Below are positions 7,934 through 16,490 of a stretch of 64,000 nt of DNA, piece by piece (position 1 is the stretch's first letter; each line of letters begins with the position of its first letter). The notes under the pieces are model-generated. The model was not told where the DNA came from. It saw nothing but the letters and a program-made list of their open reading frames with translations, and made no database searches. A program made the position numbers and the translations under genes. This DNA comes from Bradyrhizobium sp. sGM-13 (GTDB lineage Bacteria; Pseudomonadota; Alphaproteobacteria; Rhizobiales; Xanthobacteraceae). The stretch is taken from assembly GCF_018398875.1 (NCBI RefSeq), contig NZ_JAGWDK010000011.1, positions 62,001 through 126,000 of the forward strand, given 5' to 3'.

Positions 7934-9592
7934 TCAGCCCGCCGGCACCATCACCACGCCCTTGTCCTTGGGCCAGCGTATCCGCCAGGCGAAGTTGATA
8001 TCCCTCACCTCGCCGGGCTTGGCCTCGAACGCCCATTCCAGCACGCCGCGTCTGTCGCGGATGTTGCTTGCGGTCGGCGCCGTCGTGGAAGACAGCATCT
8101 CGACCTGGATTTCCTCGTTCTCGCTGACCGGCAACTGATCCTCGATCGCGATCCGGATCGGGAAATCATGGCCGTTGCGCACGGTGGTCTTGAACGCGCG
8201 CTCGTCGGTCTTCGACGTCGTCACGATCAGGCCGGCCGATCCCTCGTTGCGCTTGAGAACCGCGCGTTCGATCTTGATCTTGTCGTCGGCGCCGAAGCCG
8301 AGCCGCACGGTCTCGTCCTTGGCCGCGGCGGCCATCTGCCCGCGGCCGACGAAGACGCCGTCGCGGTAGATCGAGACTCGGCCAGGCAATAGCGGCGCGT
8401 CCTCGTTCTGGTTGAAGTTCGCCTCGAGGAATGCGGTCGGGTCTTTCACCGGCGCGGCGCGGACCGCGAGTTCGGGGGCGATGGTTGCGGTGGAAACGCG
8501 CAGACTCTTGGCGCCTTCGCTGGCGCCGAGGCTGACGCGACCGGGAATTTTGAACACCACCTGGAAGCCGCTGACATCGGCCGCGGCCTGCTGTTCGTCG
8601 GCACGTTCGGCGAGGGATTCCGCCACCTTTGCGGCAGGCGCCGGCGCCGAGCGCAATCTATTATCCATCGCGCCGCTGACGGACGCTTGAGGTCGCGGCG
8701 GTTGCGGGTAGTGCACGATCAGCGGATTGAGCTCGGGCGCGCTGCCGCCGCGCGCGGTTCGCATGGTCGACACACTGAGCGCGACGTTCGACCAGTCCTC
8801 GCCGGTGGCCTGCGTGATTTCGGCGCGGCGCACCAGTTCGAGCGCGGGCTTGCGGTCTTTCGCGCCGGTATCGAGACGGGCGTCATAGAGCGGCGTCCAG
8901 CGCGCACTGCGCACCGCATAGGTCACCCGCAGCGTCGCCTTGGTCGCGGCAGCCGCCGCGAGCTCGATCCGCACCTCCAGCTTGTTCGGCGGCTTCTGGG
9001 CCTTGTCCTGCTCGAGGCGCGCGATTTCACGGTCGAGGTCGCGCTGCTTGCGTTCGGCATCGCGGATCGCGGCTTCGGCACTGGCGACTTCTTCGCCAAC
9101 CGCGGCAAAGGCAGCGCGCCATTCAGATACCGGCCGCGCCTCGCCTTTGTCGCCGATTCCGCCCGGCGCGGCATCCGCAAATCGCTCGGCGAACTTGCGC
9201 CGCGCTCTCGCCGCATCGATTACGCCCTGCAGGTTGACGCGCTCGTCCTTCAGCGCCTCGATGCGCTTGTCGAGTTCGGGCAAGTTGACCGGTGGCGCCG
9301 CGCGCGGTGGCTTGGCGTCGATCGCGCCGATCGTGAGCTTTGTGCCGGCCTCACCCTCGACCCGCAGCGACGTGGGGTCGAGCGTGAGCGGAAGATCCTT
9401 GAGAACAGCGGAATTTTCACCGGCCGGCAGATCGAGCGTGACGAGGCGCGTTACGCTGGCGCCGTCGGGATAGACGGTGACGGCGTCCACCGCCGAGCTC
9501 GCGGCGATGTCGGCGGCCTGCGCCTCACCGGCGGCAAGCGCCGTCAGAACGACGAGGCTCGTCGTCAAAAAGCTGTTCGCAATCAATCGCAT
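7934..9592 (-). CDS. DUF4139 domain protein (mucoidy inhibitor MuiA family)
   Basis: Encodes 552 residues from the ATG at 9592, which has GGAGG 6 nt upstream; longer in-frame starts lack this. A signal peptide (MRLIANSFLTTSLVVLTALA, cleaved near AQA-AD) is followed by a DUF4140 N-terminal domain (AVTVYPDGASVTRLVTLDLPAG). A coiled-coil-like charged region covers about residues 120-200 (DAERKQRDLDREIARLEQDK), and a C-terminal DUF4139 domain starts with YAVRSARWTPLYDARLDTG. Probably periplasmic. Biochemical role is unknown. Confidence 0.8.
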   Translation of the reverse strand: MRLIANSFLTTSLVVLTALAAGEAQAADIAASSAVDAVTVYPDGASVTRLVTLDLPAGENSAVLKDLPLTLDPTSLRVEGEAGTKLTIGAIDAKPPRAAPPVNLPELDKRIEALKDERVNLQGVIDAARARRKFAERFADAAPGGIGDKGEARPVSEWRAAFAAVGEEVASAEAAIRDAERKQRDLDREIARLEQDKAQKPPNKLEVRIELAAAAATKATLRVTYAVRSARWTPLYDARLDTGAKDRKPALELVRRAEITQATGEDWSNVALSVSTMRTARGGSAPELNPLIVHYPQPPRPQASVSGAMDNRLRSAPAPAAKVAESLAERADEQQAAADVSGFQVVFKIPGRVSLGASEGAKSLRVSTATIAPELAVRAAPVKDPTAFLEANFNQNEDAPLLPGRVSIYRDGVFVGRGQMAAAAKDETVRLGFGADDKIKIERAVLKRNEGSAGLIVTTSKTDERAFKTTVRNGHDFPIRIAIEDQLPVSENEEIQVEMLSSTTAPTASNIRDRRGVLEWAFEAKPGEVRDINFAWRIRWPKDKGVVMVPAG

Positions 9593-9746
9593 GGATACCC
9601 TCCTGAACCGCCCGCCGGATGGCTGCGGACAAACAACGCCCACCACTCCCGGTCATGAGACGCGGCGAGGAAGGAATCGGTTCGATCGGGATTCGCCGCG
9701 GCAGCACCGCGGCGAAAGGCCTTCCCTGGAAGGAAGGGAATGCGCT

Positions 9747-11336
9747 TTAAAACGCCAGCGCCTTGGCCTGCTTCACCTGCGGCAGCGCTTGCACCTTGGC
9801 AAGCACGTCGGCCGGCACGGGGCCGTCGATCTCAACCAGCGCGATGGCGTCGCCGCCCTGCTTGACGCGGCCGAGATGGAATGTGGCGATGTTGATCTTG
9901 GCGTCGCCGAGCAGGCTGGCGAAGCTGCCGATGAAGCCGGGCTTGTCCTCGTTGGTGACATAGATCATCGACTTGCCGAACTCGGCATCGACCCGGATGC
10001 CTTTGATGTCGACCAGCCGCGGCTTGCCGTCGTGATAGACGGTGCCGGAAACGGAACGCTCCTGCCGTTCGGTGGTGACGGTCACCGTGATCAGGCTTTC
10101 GTAATCGCTCTGCGCCGCGCGTACGATCTCGTCGACGACCATGCCGCGCTCCTTCGCGACGACCGGCGCGGAGACCACGTTGACTTCGCCCAGCATCGGG
10201 CGCAGCAGGCCCGACAGCACCGCCGAGGTGATCGCCTTGATCTTCATCTCGGCGACGTGTCCCTCATAGGTGATCTGGACTTTCAGGATGCCGCTCTCGG
10301 TGAGCTGGCCCGCGAACGAGCCGAGCTTTTCGGCGAGCTCAATGAACGGCTTCAGCTTCGGCGCTTCCTCCGCCGTGATCGATGGGAAGTTCACCGCGTT
10401 CGAAATCGCGCCGGTGAGAAGATAGTCCGACATCTGCTCGGCGACCTGCAGCGCGACGTTCTCCTGCGCTTCGGTGGTGGAGGCGCCGAGATGCGGCGTG
10501 CAGATCACGTTGGGATGGCCGAACAGCACGTTCTTGGTGGCGGGCTCCTCGACGAAGACATCGAAGGCGGCGCCGGCGACATGCTTGGAATTCAGCGCAT
10601 CGAGCAGCGCCTGCTCGTCGACCAGGCCGCCACGGGCGCAATTGATGATGCGAACGCCCTTCTTCATCTTGGCGAGCGCCGCCGCGTCGATGATGTTCCT
10701 GGTCTTCTCAGTCAGCGGCGTGTGCAGCGTGATGAAGTCGGCGCGCCTCAGCAATTCGTCGAGCTCGACCTTCTCGACGCCGATATCCTTGGCGCGCTCC
10801 GGCGACAGGAACGGATCGAACGCGACGACCTTCATTTTCAGGCCGAGCGCGCGGTCGGCTGCGATCGAGCCGATATTGCCGCAGCCGACCACCCCTAAGG
10901 TCTTGCCGGTGATCTCGACGCCCATGAAGCGGTTCTTCTCCCACTTGCCGGCCTGGGTTGAGGCGTCGGCCTGCGGAATTTCACGCGCCAGCGCCAGCAT
11001 CAAGGTGATCGCGTGTTCAGCGGTCGTGATCGAGTTGCCGAACGGCGTGTTCATCACGATAATGCCCTTGGCGGTCGCCGCCGGAATCTCGACGTTGTCC
11101 ACACCGATGCCGGCGCGGCCGATCACCTTGAGCTTCTTGGCCCTGTCGATGATCTTCGCGGTCGCCTTCGTCGCCGAGCGGATCGCCAGGCCGTCGTAAT
11201 TGCCGATAATCTCGGCGAGCTTGTCCTTGTCCTTGCCGAGATTGGGCTGAAAGTCGACCTCGATGCCGCGATCTTTGAAGATCTGGACGGCCGCGGGAGA
11301 TAGCGCGTCGGATATGAGAACTTTGGGTTTGGTCAT
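9747..11336 (-). CDS. serA: D-3-phosphoglycerate dehydrogenase
   Basis: Encodes 529 residues from the ATG at 11336 (MTKPKVLISDALSPAAVQIF); the frame continues open upstream, but this start matches the family. It oxidises 3-phosphoglycerate to 3-phosphohydroxypyruvate, the first step of serine synthesis. The NAD-binding Rossmann motif GVVGCGNIGSIAADRAL, the catalytic RGGLVDEQAL and CTPHLGASTTEAQE segments, an intervening domain, and a C-terminal ACT domain (VTNEDKPGFIGSFASLLGD) are visible. It lies downstream of serC on the same strand. The ACT domain suggests serine feedback control. Confidence 0.95.
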   Translation of the reverse strand: MTKPKVLISDALSPAAVQIFKDRGIEVDFQPNLGKDKDKLAEIIGNYDGLAIRSATKATAKIIDRAKKLKVIGRAGIGVDNVEIPAATAKGIIVMNTPFGNSITTAEHAITLMLALAREIPQADASTQAGKWEKNRFMGVEITGKTLGVVGCGNIGSIAADRALGLKMKVVAFDPFLSPERAKDIGVEKVELDELLRRADFITLHTPLTEKTRNIIDAAALAKMKKGVRIINCARGGLVDEQALLDALNSKHVAGAAFDVFVEEPATKNVLFGHPNVICTPHLGASTTEAQENVALQVAEQMSDYLLTGAISNAVNFPSITAEEAPKLKPFIELAEKLGSFAGQLTESGILKVQITYEGHVAEMKIKAITSAVLSGLLRPMLGEVNVVSAPVVAKERGMVVDEIVRAAQSDYESLITVTVTTERQERSVSGTVYHDGKPRLVDIKGIRVDAEFGKSMIYVTNEDKPGFIGSFASLLGDAKINIATFHLGRVKQGGDAIALVEIDGPVPADVLAKVQALPQVKQAKALAF

Positions 11337-11362
11337 CTGAATGTTTCCTTCAGGAAATCGAT

Positions 11363-11464
11363 CGTCGTCCCGGCCGAAGCGCCTCTTGGCGCGTAGAGCC
11401 AGGACCCATACTCCGAGCTGATGGTTATGGGTCCCGGCTCGCGCTTCGCTTGGCCGGGACGACG
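11363..11464. repeat. REP-like palindromic element, family A variant, in the serC-serA gap
   Basis: An inverted repeat of about 102 bp starts CGTCGTCCCGGCCGAAGCGC and ends GCGCTTCGCTTGGCCGGGACGACG, with inner arms GGACCCATA and TATGGGTCC. The inner part is shared with family A copies at 20897, 35727 and 62670; the outer hairpin differs. It occupies nearly the whole serC-serA intergenic space and could influence read-through into serA. Confidence 0.7.
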
Positions 11465-11482
11465 GCCAAATAGGAGGACGAG

Positions 11483-12655
11483 TTACGCGGCCTTTGGCAG
11501 CGCGGCCTTGGTCTCGGCAAACGCCCAGTCGATCCACTGCGTCAGCAGCGCGACGTCGGAGGCTTCTACCGTGGCGCCGCACCAGATCCGCAGGCCCGCA
11601 GGCGCATCGCGGTAATAGGCGAAGTCGTAACCGGCAGCTTCCTTCTCCACCAGTGCAACCAGCTTCTTGGAGAACTCGGCCTGCGCGTCGGCGGTCAGCG
11701 AGGTGATCGCGGGATCGATGAACTTCAGGCACACCGAGGTGTTGGAGCGGATCGATGCATCCTTGGCCAGGAAGTCGATCCACGGCGTTTTCGCCTTCCA
11801 GTCCGACAGCACCTTGGTGTTGGCATCGGCGCGCGCGATCAGGGCCTTGAGGCCGCCGATCGATTTCGCCCAGTTCAAGGCATCGAGATAGTCCTCGACG
11901 CACAGCATCGACGGCGTGTTGATGGTCTCGCCCTCGAAGATGCCCTGGTTGAGCTTGCCGCCCTTAGTAAGGCGGAAAATCTTCGGCAGCGGCCAGGCCG
12001 GCTTGTAGGTCTCGAGCCGCTCCACCGCGCGCGGTGAGAGGATCAGCATGCCGTGCGCGGCCTCGCCACCCAGCGCCTTCTGCCAGGAGAACGTCACCAC
12101 ATCGAGTTTTGCGAAATCGAGTGCTTGCGCAAACGCAGCCGACGTCGCGTCGCAAATCGTGAGGCCTTGGCGGTCCGCGCTGATCCAGTCGGCGTTCGGC
12201 ACGCGCACGCCTGAAGTCGTGCCATTCCAGGTGAAGACGATGTCGGAATCCGGATCGGCCTTGCTCAGATCGGGAAGATCGCCATAGCCGGCGTGCAGCT
12301 TGGTGACGTCCTTGAGCTTCAATTCCTTGACGATGTCGCTGACCCAGCCCTCGCCGAAGGATTCCCAGGCGATCGTGGTGACGGGGCGCGCACCAAGCAG
12401 CGACCACAACGCCATTTCGACCGCGCCGGTATCGGACGCCGGCACGATGCCGATCTTGTAGTCGGCCGGCACTTCCAGCACTTCGCGCGTCAATTCGATC
12501 GCAAGCTTGAGCTTAGCCTTGCCGAGCTTCGCGCGGTGCGAGCGACCGAGGGCTGCGTCCTTGAGATTTTGGGGATTCCAGCCGGGGCGCTTGGCACAGG
12601 GGCCGGAGGAAAAATGCGGCACGTTCGGCCGCGCAGCGGGCTTCGCTACGGTCAT
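11483..12655 (-). CDS. serC: Phosphoserine aminotransferase
   Basis: Encodes 390 residues from the ATG at 12655, the size usual for the alphaproteobacterial SerC type. It converts 3-phosphohydroxypyruvate and glutamate to phosphoserine with PLP. The N-terminus PNVPHFSSGPCAKRPGW, the GIVPASDTGAVEMALWSLLG phosphate-binding region and the PLP lysine in VVTFSWQKALGGEAAHGM are visible. AAGGA lies 8 nt before the ATG within a small hairpin (see leader). It is followed by serA, the pathway's preceding step, so both make up a serine operon. Confidence 0.93.
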   Translation of the reverse strand: MTVAKPAARPNVPHFSSGPCAKRPGWNPQNLKDAALGRSHRAKLGKAKLKLAIELTREVLEVPADYKIGIVPASDTGAVEMALWSLLGARPVTTIAWESFGEGWVSDIVKELKLKDVTKLHAGYGDLPDLSKADPDSDIVFTWNGTTSGVRVPNADWISADRQGLTICDATSAAFAQALDFAKLDVVTFSWQKALGGEAAHGMLILSPRAVERLETYKPAWPLPKIFRLTKGGKLNQGIFEGETINTPSMLCVEDYLDALNWAKSIGGLKALIARADANTKVLSDWKAKTPWIDFLAKDASIRSNTSVCLKFIDPAITSLTADAQAEFSKKLVALVEKEAAGYDFAYYRDAPAGLRIWCGATVEASDVALLTQWIDWAFAETKAALPKAA

Positions 12656-12700
12656 GAATCTATCCTTCCAGATAGTAAGCCTCCCGTTGGGGGGAGGTGT
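12656..12700 (-). ncRNA. serC leader RNA (tandem hairpins over the ribosome binding site)
   Basis: On the minus strand just before serC there are two hairpins. The first is CCTCCC/GGGAGG (12680-12685 with 12692-12697) and the second is CTATC/GATAG (12660-12664 with 12671-12675), whose loop holds the AAGGA ribosome binding site. A conserved serC leader motif upstream of serC-serA operons in alphaproteobacteria is known (Rfam serC RNA). Position and architecture fit it, but I have not aligned it to the covariance model. Confidence 0.55.
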
Positions 12701-12735
12701 CCCGCCGCGGTCATTAGGGGAATCGGGCTCGATCG

Positions 12736-12922
12736 TCAAGAAGCTTCGGGGGCTTCACGCTCGATTGATGGCGCCTCGTCCACGCAGGGAGCCGGCTCCT
12801 GCTGCAGAAGTTCGGCGGCATCGATGACCAGTTTGGCGGCCTCTTGCCGGCTCGAGACCTTCAAAATGCTGGTGTCCCCTGCCTGCACGACTTCCGATCC
12901 GGACAATCGAATATTTTTTCAT
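12736..12922 (-). pseudogene. Small conserved hypothetical gene, probably frameshifted
   Basis: The frame beginning at the ATG at 12922 reads MKKYSIVRIGS and then becomes nonsense-like. A second frame continues EVVQAGDTSILKVSSRQEAA, then KLVIDAAELLQQEP, to a stop at 12736. Together these resemble a small Bradyrhizobium protein that, from memory, reads roughly MKKYSIVRIG-x-x-YVVQA-x-x-x-SILK. Loss of about 8 nt between two GT dinucleotides would explain the break. Alternatively translation starts at a TTG in the second frame, giving 56 residues. It is transcribed toward serC. Confidence 0.5.
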
Positions 12923-13099
12923 TGGAAATCCCCGCCCACAGCCCCATGGGAGAGCCCGGCATAGCGGAGACGTTCCGGTCCGTAAAATCACGGACGTATG
13001 CGTAGTTTATCGCTTGTTAACCGGATCGCACAGTGACGACTACCTCAGGCATTCGTCGCAAGCGCGCTTCAACCGCGGTTGGCTGATCTTTATTCTGAC

Positions 13100-13159
13100 G
13101 CGTTTTCTTGGCGCGAACCGGATGCCATCCCGGATCAAGTCCGTGGCAGGCGAAAACGC
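13100..13159. repeat. Interspersed palindromic repeat, family D
   Basis: Arms GCGTTTTC (13100-13107) and GAAAACGC (13152-13159) enclose GCGCGAACCGG and a short CCCGGATCAAGTCCG-type hairpin. I recall sequences of this form as very common between genes in Bradyrhizobium. It lies just downstream of the GNAT gene. Confidence 0.6.
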
Positions 13160-13167
13160 TATGGCTG

Positions 13168-13638
13168 TCAAAATCGCAAGGTCATGCCGACATGGCTGCG
13201 CGCAAAGCCGAGCCGCTCGTAGAACCGCTGCGCGTCGACACGGGTGTGATGCGTCAGCAATTCGACCAGTCTGCATTCCCTCGTGCGCGCTTCCACAATC
13301 GCCCACTGCACCATTTGCTCGCCGATGCCGCGGCCGCGGCAATGGCTGGCGACGCGGACATCCTCGATCAGGCCACGCGATGCGCCCTGCGAGCTCAGCC
13401 CGGGCAGAATGCATAGCTGCAGGCAACCGACCACGGCGCCCCCGCCGTCCTCGGCGACGACGAGAAGGATGTTCGGGTCGAGCTGCAGCCGTTCAAAGGC
13501 CGTGAAATAGGATTGCGGCAGTGGGTCTTCGATCCGCTCACGCGCACCGCCGAGCGGATCGTCCGCCAGCATGGCGATTATGATGCCGACGTCCTCGCGG
13601 CGCGCGGGGCGGATGGTGACCTCCGGGATGGCAGACAT
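13168..13638 (-). CDS. GNAT family N-acetyltransferase
   Basis: Encodes 156 residues with the GNAT fold. The N-terminus TIRPARREDVGIIIAML is the usual beta1-alpha1 start. LIEDVRVASHCRGRGIGEQM holds the acetyl-CoA pyrophosphate loop (R-G-R-G-I-G), and AQRFYERLGF is the C-terminal motif. The acceptor substrate cannot be read from sequence. It lies 17 nt downstream of a glutathione transferase gene on the same strand, so the two are likely co-transcribed. Confidence 0.85.
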   Translation of the reverse strand: MSAIPEVTIRPARREDVGIIIAMLADDPLGGARERIEDPLPQSYFTAFERLQLDPNILLVVAEDGGGAVVGCLQLCILPGLSSQGASRGLIEDVRVASHCRGRGIGEQMVQWAIVEARTRECRLVELLTHHTRVDAQRFYERLGFARSHVGMTLRF

Positions 13639-13655
13639 GACGCATTCCGGTGAAG

Positions 13656-14246
13656 TCAGCGCGCCGGCGCAAGGACGAGAAATTTCTCGGTCTCGCCGAT
13701 CCAGCGGCGCACCGCGGCGTAGCCATCGAGATGGAAGCCGCCTTCGTGCGCCACGCGGGTATAGGCCAGTAGCGATATGTCGGCGAGCGTGACGGCATCG
13801 CCGACCAGGAACGGCGTCAGCGCAAGCTGGTGCTCCATCCGCGCCAGCGCCGCATAGCCGCGCTTGACCTTTTCAGGGTCAAGATCGGAGGCCGGCTTCT
13901 TCAGGTAGAACATCTGGAAGCGGCAGACGGCGATGTAGGGCTCGTGACTATATTGTTCCCAGAACAGCCACTCGTCCATCTTCGCTTCCGCGAACGCGTC
14001 CTGCGGAATGAGACGAGAACCGCGGGCGAGATAGCGGATGATGGCGTTGGATTGCGCCAGCGTGCGGCCGTCGTCGAGTTCGATCGTCGGAACCTGGCCG
14101 GCGCCATTGCGCTTGAGAAATTCCGCCGTCCGCGTCTCGCCCTTGAGCGTATCGACCGCCATCCAGGTGTAGGGCAGCGCGAGATGGTCGCATACCCACT
14201 TCACCTTCAGACAATTGCCGGAATTGGTATCGCCGTAGATCTTCAT
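13656..14246 (-). CDS. Glutathione S-transferase family protein
   Basis: Encodes 196 residues in two parts. Residues 1-80 form the thioredoxin-like domain (MKIYGDTNSGNCLKVKW, then GQVPTIELDDGRTLAQSNAI with the cis-proline and the glutamine-serine pair that bind glutathione). The helical C-terminal domain contains FLVGDAVTLADISLLAYTRV, the N-capping box of the family. The specific substrate is unknown. It heads a probable two-gene unit with the acetyltransferase. Confidence 0.88.
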   Translation of the reverse strand: MKIYGDTNSGNCLKVKWVCDHLALPYTWMAVDTLKGETRTAEFLKRNGAGQVPTIELDDGRTLAQSNAIIRYLARGSRLIPQDAFAEAKMDEWLFWEQYSHEPYIAVCRFQMFYLKKPASDLDPEKVKRGYAALARMEHQLALTPFLVGDAVTLADISLLAYTRVAHEGGFHLDGYAAVRRWIGETEKFLVLAPAR

Positions 14247-14327
14247 GCGCCGCCCTCGTTAGGGCGATAGTGCAACAGGCGGCGGCAATTCTGTCAACGG
14301 CGCCGGAGCGGCGCCGCCGTGGCGGGA

Positions 14328-15146
14328 TCAGAATTTGTAGCCGAGGCCAGCGCGGACCGTGTTGATGGTGGTATCGACGCTCGAAGTAAACCGGAGATAC
14401 TCCCACTCGGCGCGAAGGAAAAGGCCCGCGTATAGCATCACATCGACGCCGACACCGCCGGCGAAACCGGTGATGAAATGAGAGTTGGCGTTGTCCGTCA
14501 GGCTACCACCTCCCGAGTAGTTGGGCAGCGGTGGAATGGCCGAGCCGACATATTGATAGTTGGCGGCATAATCGGCCCTGCGGTTGATATTCGCCTGCCC
14601 CATTGCAATGCCGGCAAATCCATAGGGCAAGAAGTTGTCGATAGCGTATCCGCCGCGCACCCGCAGCGAGCCGTAATCGGTGACTTTCATCGACGCGCTC
14701 GAGGATATCGCAACGGTGGACACATAGTCGGCCGGATACTGAAACGAGCGGGCTTGCGCGCCGCTGTTGGCTCCAAAAAAATTGCCATGGGTGTAGTTCA
14801 GTTCGATGGCGACGACGGCTTCGGTCCACTGCCAATTATACCCGATGAACCCGCCAAAGCCGCTATTTTGCATATGGGCCTTGCCGTGCACCGGCCACCT
14901 CGAGATGCTGAACTCCGATTCCAGATCGAGATTGTTCATGAGCTTGGCGAGCAAGTCCTGGCCGGAATTGGTGAAGTCCATGTCCGCCGCGCCGTGAGAA
15001 GCGTGGCCACCGATATAGCCGCCGCCCCAGTTGACGTTGCTTGCGCTCAGTCCGTCGGTGAAGCTGCCGCGGAGAAACGGCATATCAGCCGCCTGCGCAC
15101 CACTTACCGCTCCACACATCACCGCAACCAATAAAAAACGACGCAT
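14328..15146 (-). CDS. Outer membrane beta-barrel protein (Omp25/31-like)
   Basis: Encodes 272 residues from the ATG at 15146 with a signal peptide (MRRFLLVAVMCGAVSGAQA, cleavage before AD). The mature part has alternating polar and aromatic strands (GGGYIGGHASHG, GFGGFIGYNWQW, LRVRGGYAIDNFLPYGFAGI, LFLRAEWEYLRF) and ends in GLGYKF with the terminal phenylalanine recognised by the BAM machinery. It belongs to the small surface-antigen porins common in rhizobia. Whether it forms a channel is unknown. Confidence 0.85.
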   Translation of the reverse strand: MRRFLLVAVMCGAVSGAQAADMPFLRGSFTDGLSASNVNWGGGYIGGHASHGAADMDFTNSGQDLLAKLMNNLDLESEFSISRWPVHGKAHMQNSGFGGFIGYNWQWTEAVVAIELNYTHGNFFGANSGAQARSFQYPADYVSTVAISSSASMKVTDYGSLRVRGGYAIDNFLPYGFAGIAMGQANINRRADYAANYQYVGSAIPPLPNYSGGGSLTDNANSHFITGFAGGVGVDVMLYAGLFLRAEWEYLRFTSSVDTTINTVRAGLGYKF

Positions 15147-15300
15147 CGCAACGCTCCATCGCCCCACTCTGAACTTGCGCTGATCATCGCCTGTTAACCT
15201 TAACCAATGGTTGTCGAGAACTCAGATTGGCGCAATCTTGTCGGAAAGCCGACGCATTTTTCTCATCGCGCCGCAGTTGCGCTGGCATCGCGCGCAAGCA

Positions 15301-15333
15301 AAACGGCGCGGGAAGAGCTCCCGCGCCGTTTGC
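15301..15333 (-). terminator. Hairpin downstream of the second beta-barrel gene
   Basis: A perfect 13-bp stem, AAACGGCGCGGGA paired with TCCCGCGCCGTTT around a 7-nt loop, begins 26 nt after the stop of the beta-barrel gene that ends at 15359. On the minus strand the stem is followed by a short TTTTGC tract, so it may be an intrinsic terminator. Confidence 0.6.
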
Positions 15334-15358
15334 AAATGTTAACGAAAGAAGGCCGCGA

Positions 15359-16201
15359 TTAACCTTTCCGGATCAGCGGCGGCGGCGCGTAGACCTGCGG
15401 AGATTCCAGATTCCAACGCACGCCGAGCTTCAGATCATGCGAGGTGATATCCTTGAACTTGAAAACATTGTTGGTGGTTACCCCGGTGTAGTCCGAGAGG
15501 ATGCCGGTTTGTCCTTCACCCAGATTGACATAACTGTAGGCAAGTTCGAGCACGAGATTCGGATTGACGTTATAGGCAAGACCAGCGTGGGCTGCCCACG
15601 CGAAATTCCACTTCGAGCCGGTCGGCGCGCTCGCGAAACTCGTCGTTGTGAATGGCAGGTTGTTCGTTCCCGTATCCGTAAAATTCGAGATCGTCACGCG
15701 CGCGCCCCCGACGCCGGCACCGATGAACGGGGTAATGCACCACCAAGTGCCGAGATCGACATAGGCATTGGCCATCACCAGCCACTCGGACTTGCTGCCA
15801 CCGTAATTGTCGATCCCACTATAAGCGATGCCGCCGGCAGTTCCGGTGAAGCGGTCGGTCGCTTTAAAATTGGCGTTGCCACGATACTGCCCGGTCACGT
15901 CAGCACGGAACCAATTGTTGAGCCGGTACCCGACACCGATTCCATAGATGCCTGCAGTGTCGAACGCAGACTGCTGCTCGAACGATGTCAGCTCCGAATA
16001 GGCGGATTCACGGCCATAGTGAACGTCCTTCACTTTCTGATTGCTGAAGCCGATGTCGCCGCGCAGATACCAGCCGCCGAAATCCTCGACCACCGGGGCC
16101 GGAGCGTACGGAGGGGGCGCAATCGCCATGTCGGCAGCAAACGCCGCCTGGGACAACAAAGTGGCCGCACCGGCGGCAATGAAAGACTTAACGCTACGCA
16201 T
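15359..16201 (-). CDS. Outer membrane beta-barrel protein (Omp31-like)
   Basis: Encodes 280 residues from the ATG at 16201 with signal peptide MRSVKSFIAAGAATLLSQAA ending FAAD. After a proline-rich linker (MAIAPPPYAPAPVVEDF) comes GGWYLRGDIGFSNQKV, the usual first strand of alphaproteobacterial Omp31/opacity-type proteins. Further strand motifs are YGIGVGYRLNNWFRADV and NLVLELAYSYVNLG. The C-terminus ends in LIRKG rather than an aromatic residue, which is less usual for a barrel. It is followed by a strong hairpin terminator. Confidence 0.8.
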   Translation of the reverse strand: MRSVKSFIAAGAATLLSQAAFAADMAIAPPPYAPAPVVEDFGGWYLRGDIGFSNQKVKDVHYGRESAYSELTSFEQQSAFDTAGIYGIGVGYRLNNWFRADVTGQYRGNANFKATDRFTGTAGGIAYSGIDNYGGSKSEWLVMANAYVDLGTWWCITPFIGAGVGGARVTISNFTDTGTNNLPFTTTSFASAPTGSKWNFAWAAHAGLAYNVNPNLVLELAYSYVNLGEGQTGILSDYTGVTTNNVFKFKDITSHDLKLGVRWNLESPQVYAPPPLIRKG

Positions 16202-16490
16202 GGGGTCGTCCTTTTGTCCGGTGAGGCTGACTGCAAAGGGCCCCACTTCAAAAATCCACGGACGGACGATGACATTAAATGCTTAAACGGCGCTTAACCC
16301 TAATTTTTAAGGTTGACAATCTCTGACTTTTTTCACGGCGCCGCTTGCGACGCGAGTCTCGATGCATTTGCACACGACACATGAGGTGAAAGCGCCATAC
16401 ATCCTAACGGTATATTGAGAATCCGCGTGCTGCCGCGCCGTTAAGACTTTGTTGATGCGGCGAGCTACGCGCTCGCCTCGCGGTAACTCG

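Noticed and set aside
11337..11903. N-terminal extension of serA
   Set aside because: The frame is open through the serC gene, but family homology starts at 11336 and an interspersed repeat occupies the gap.
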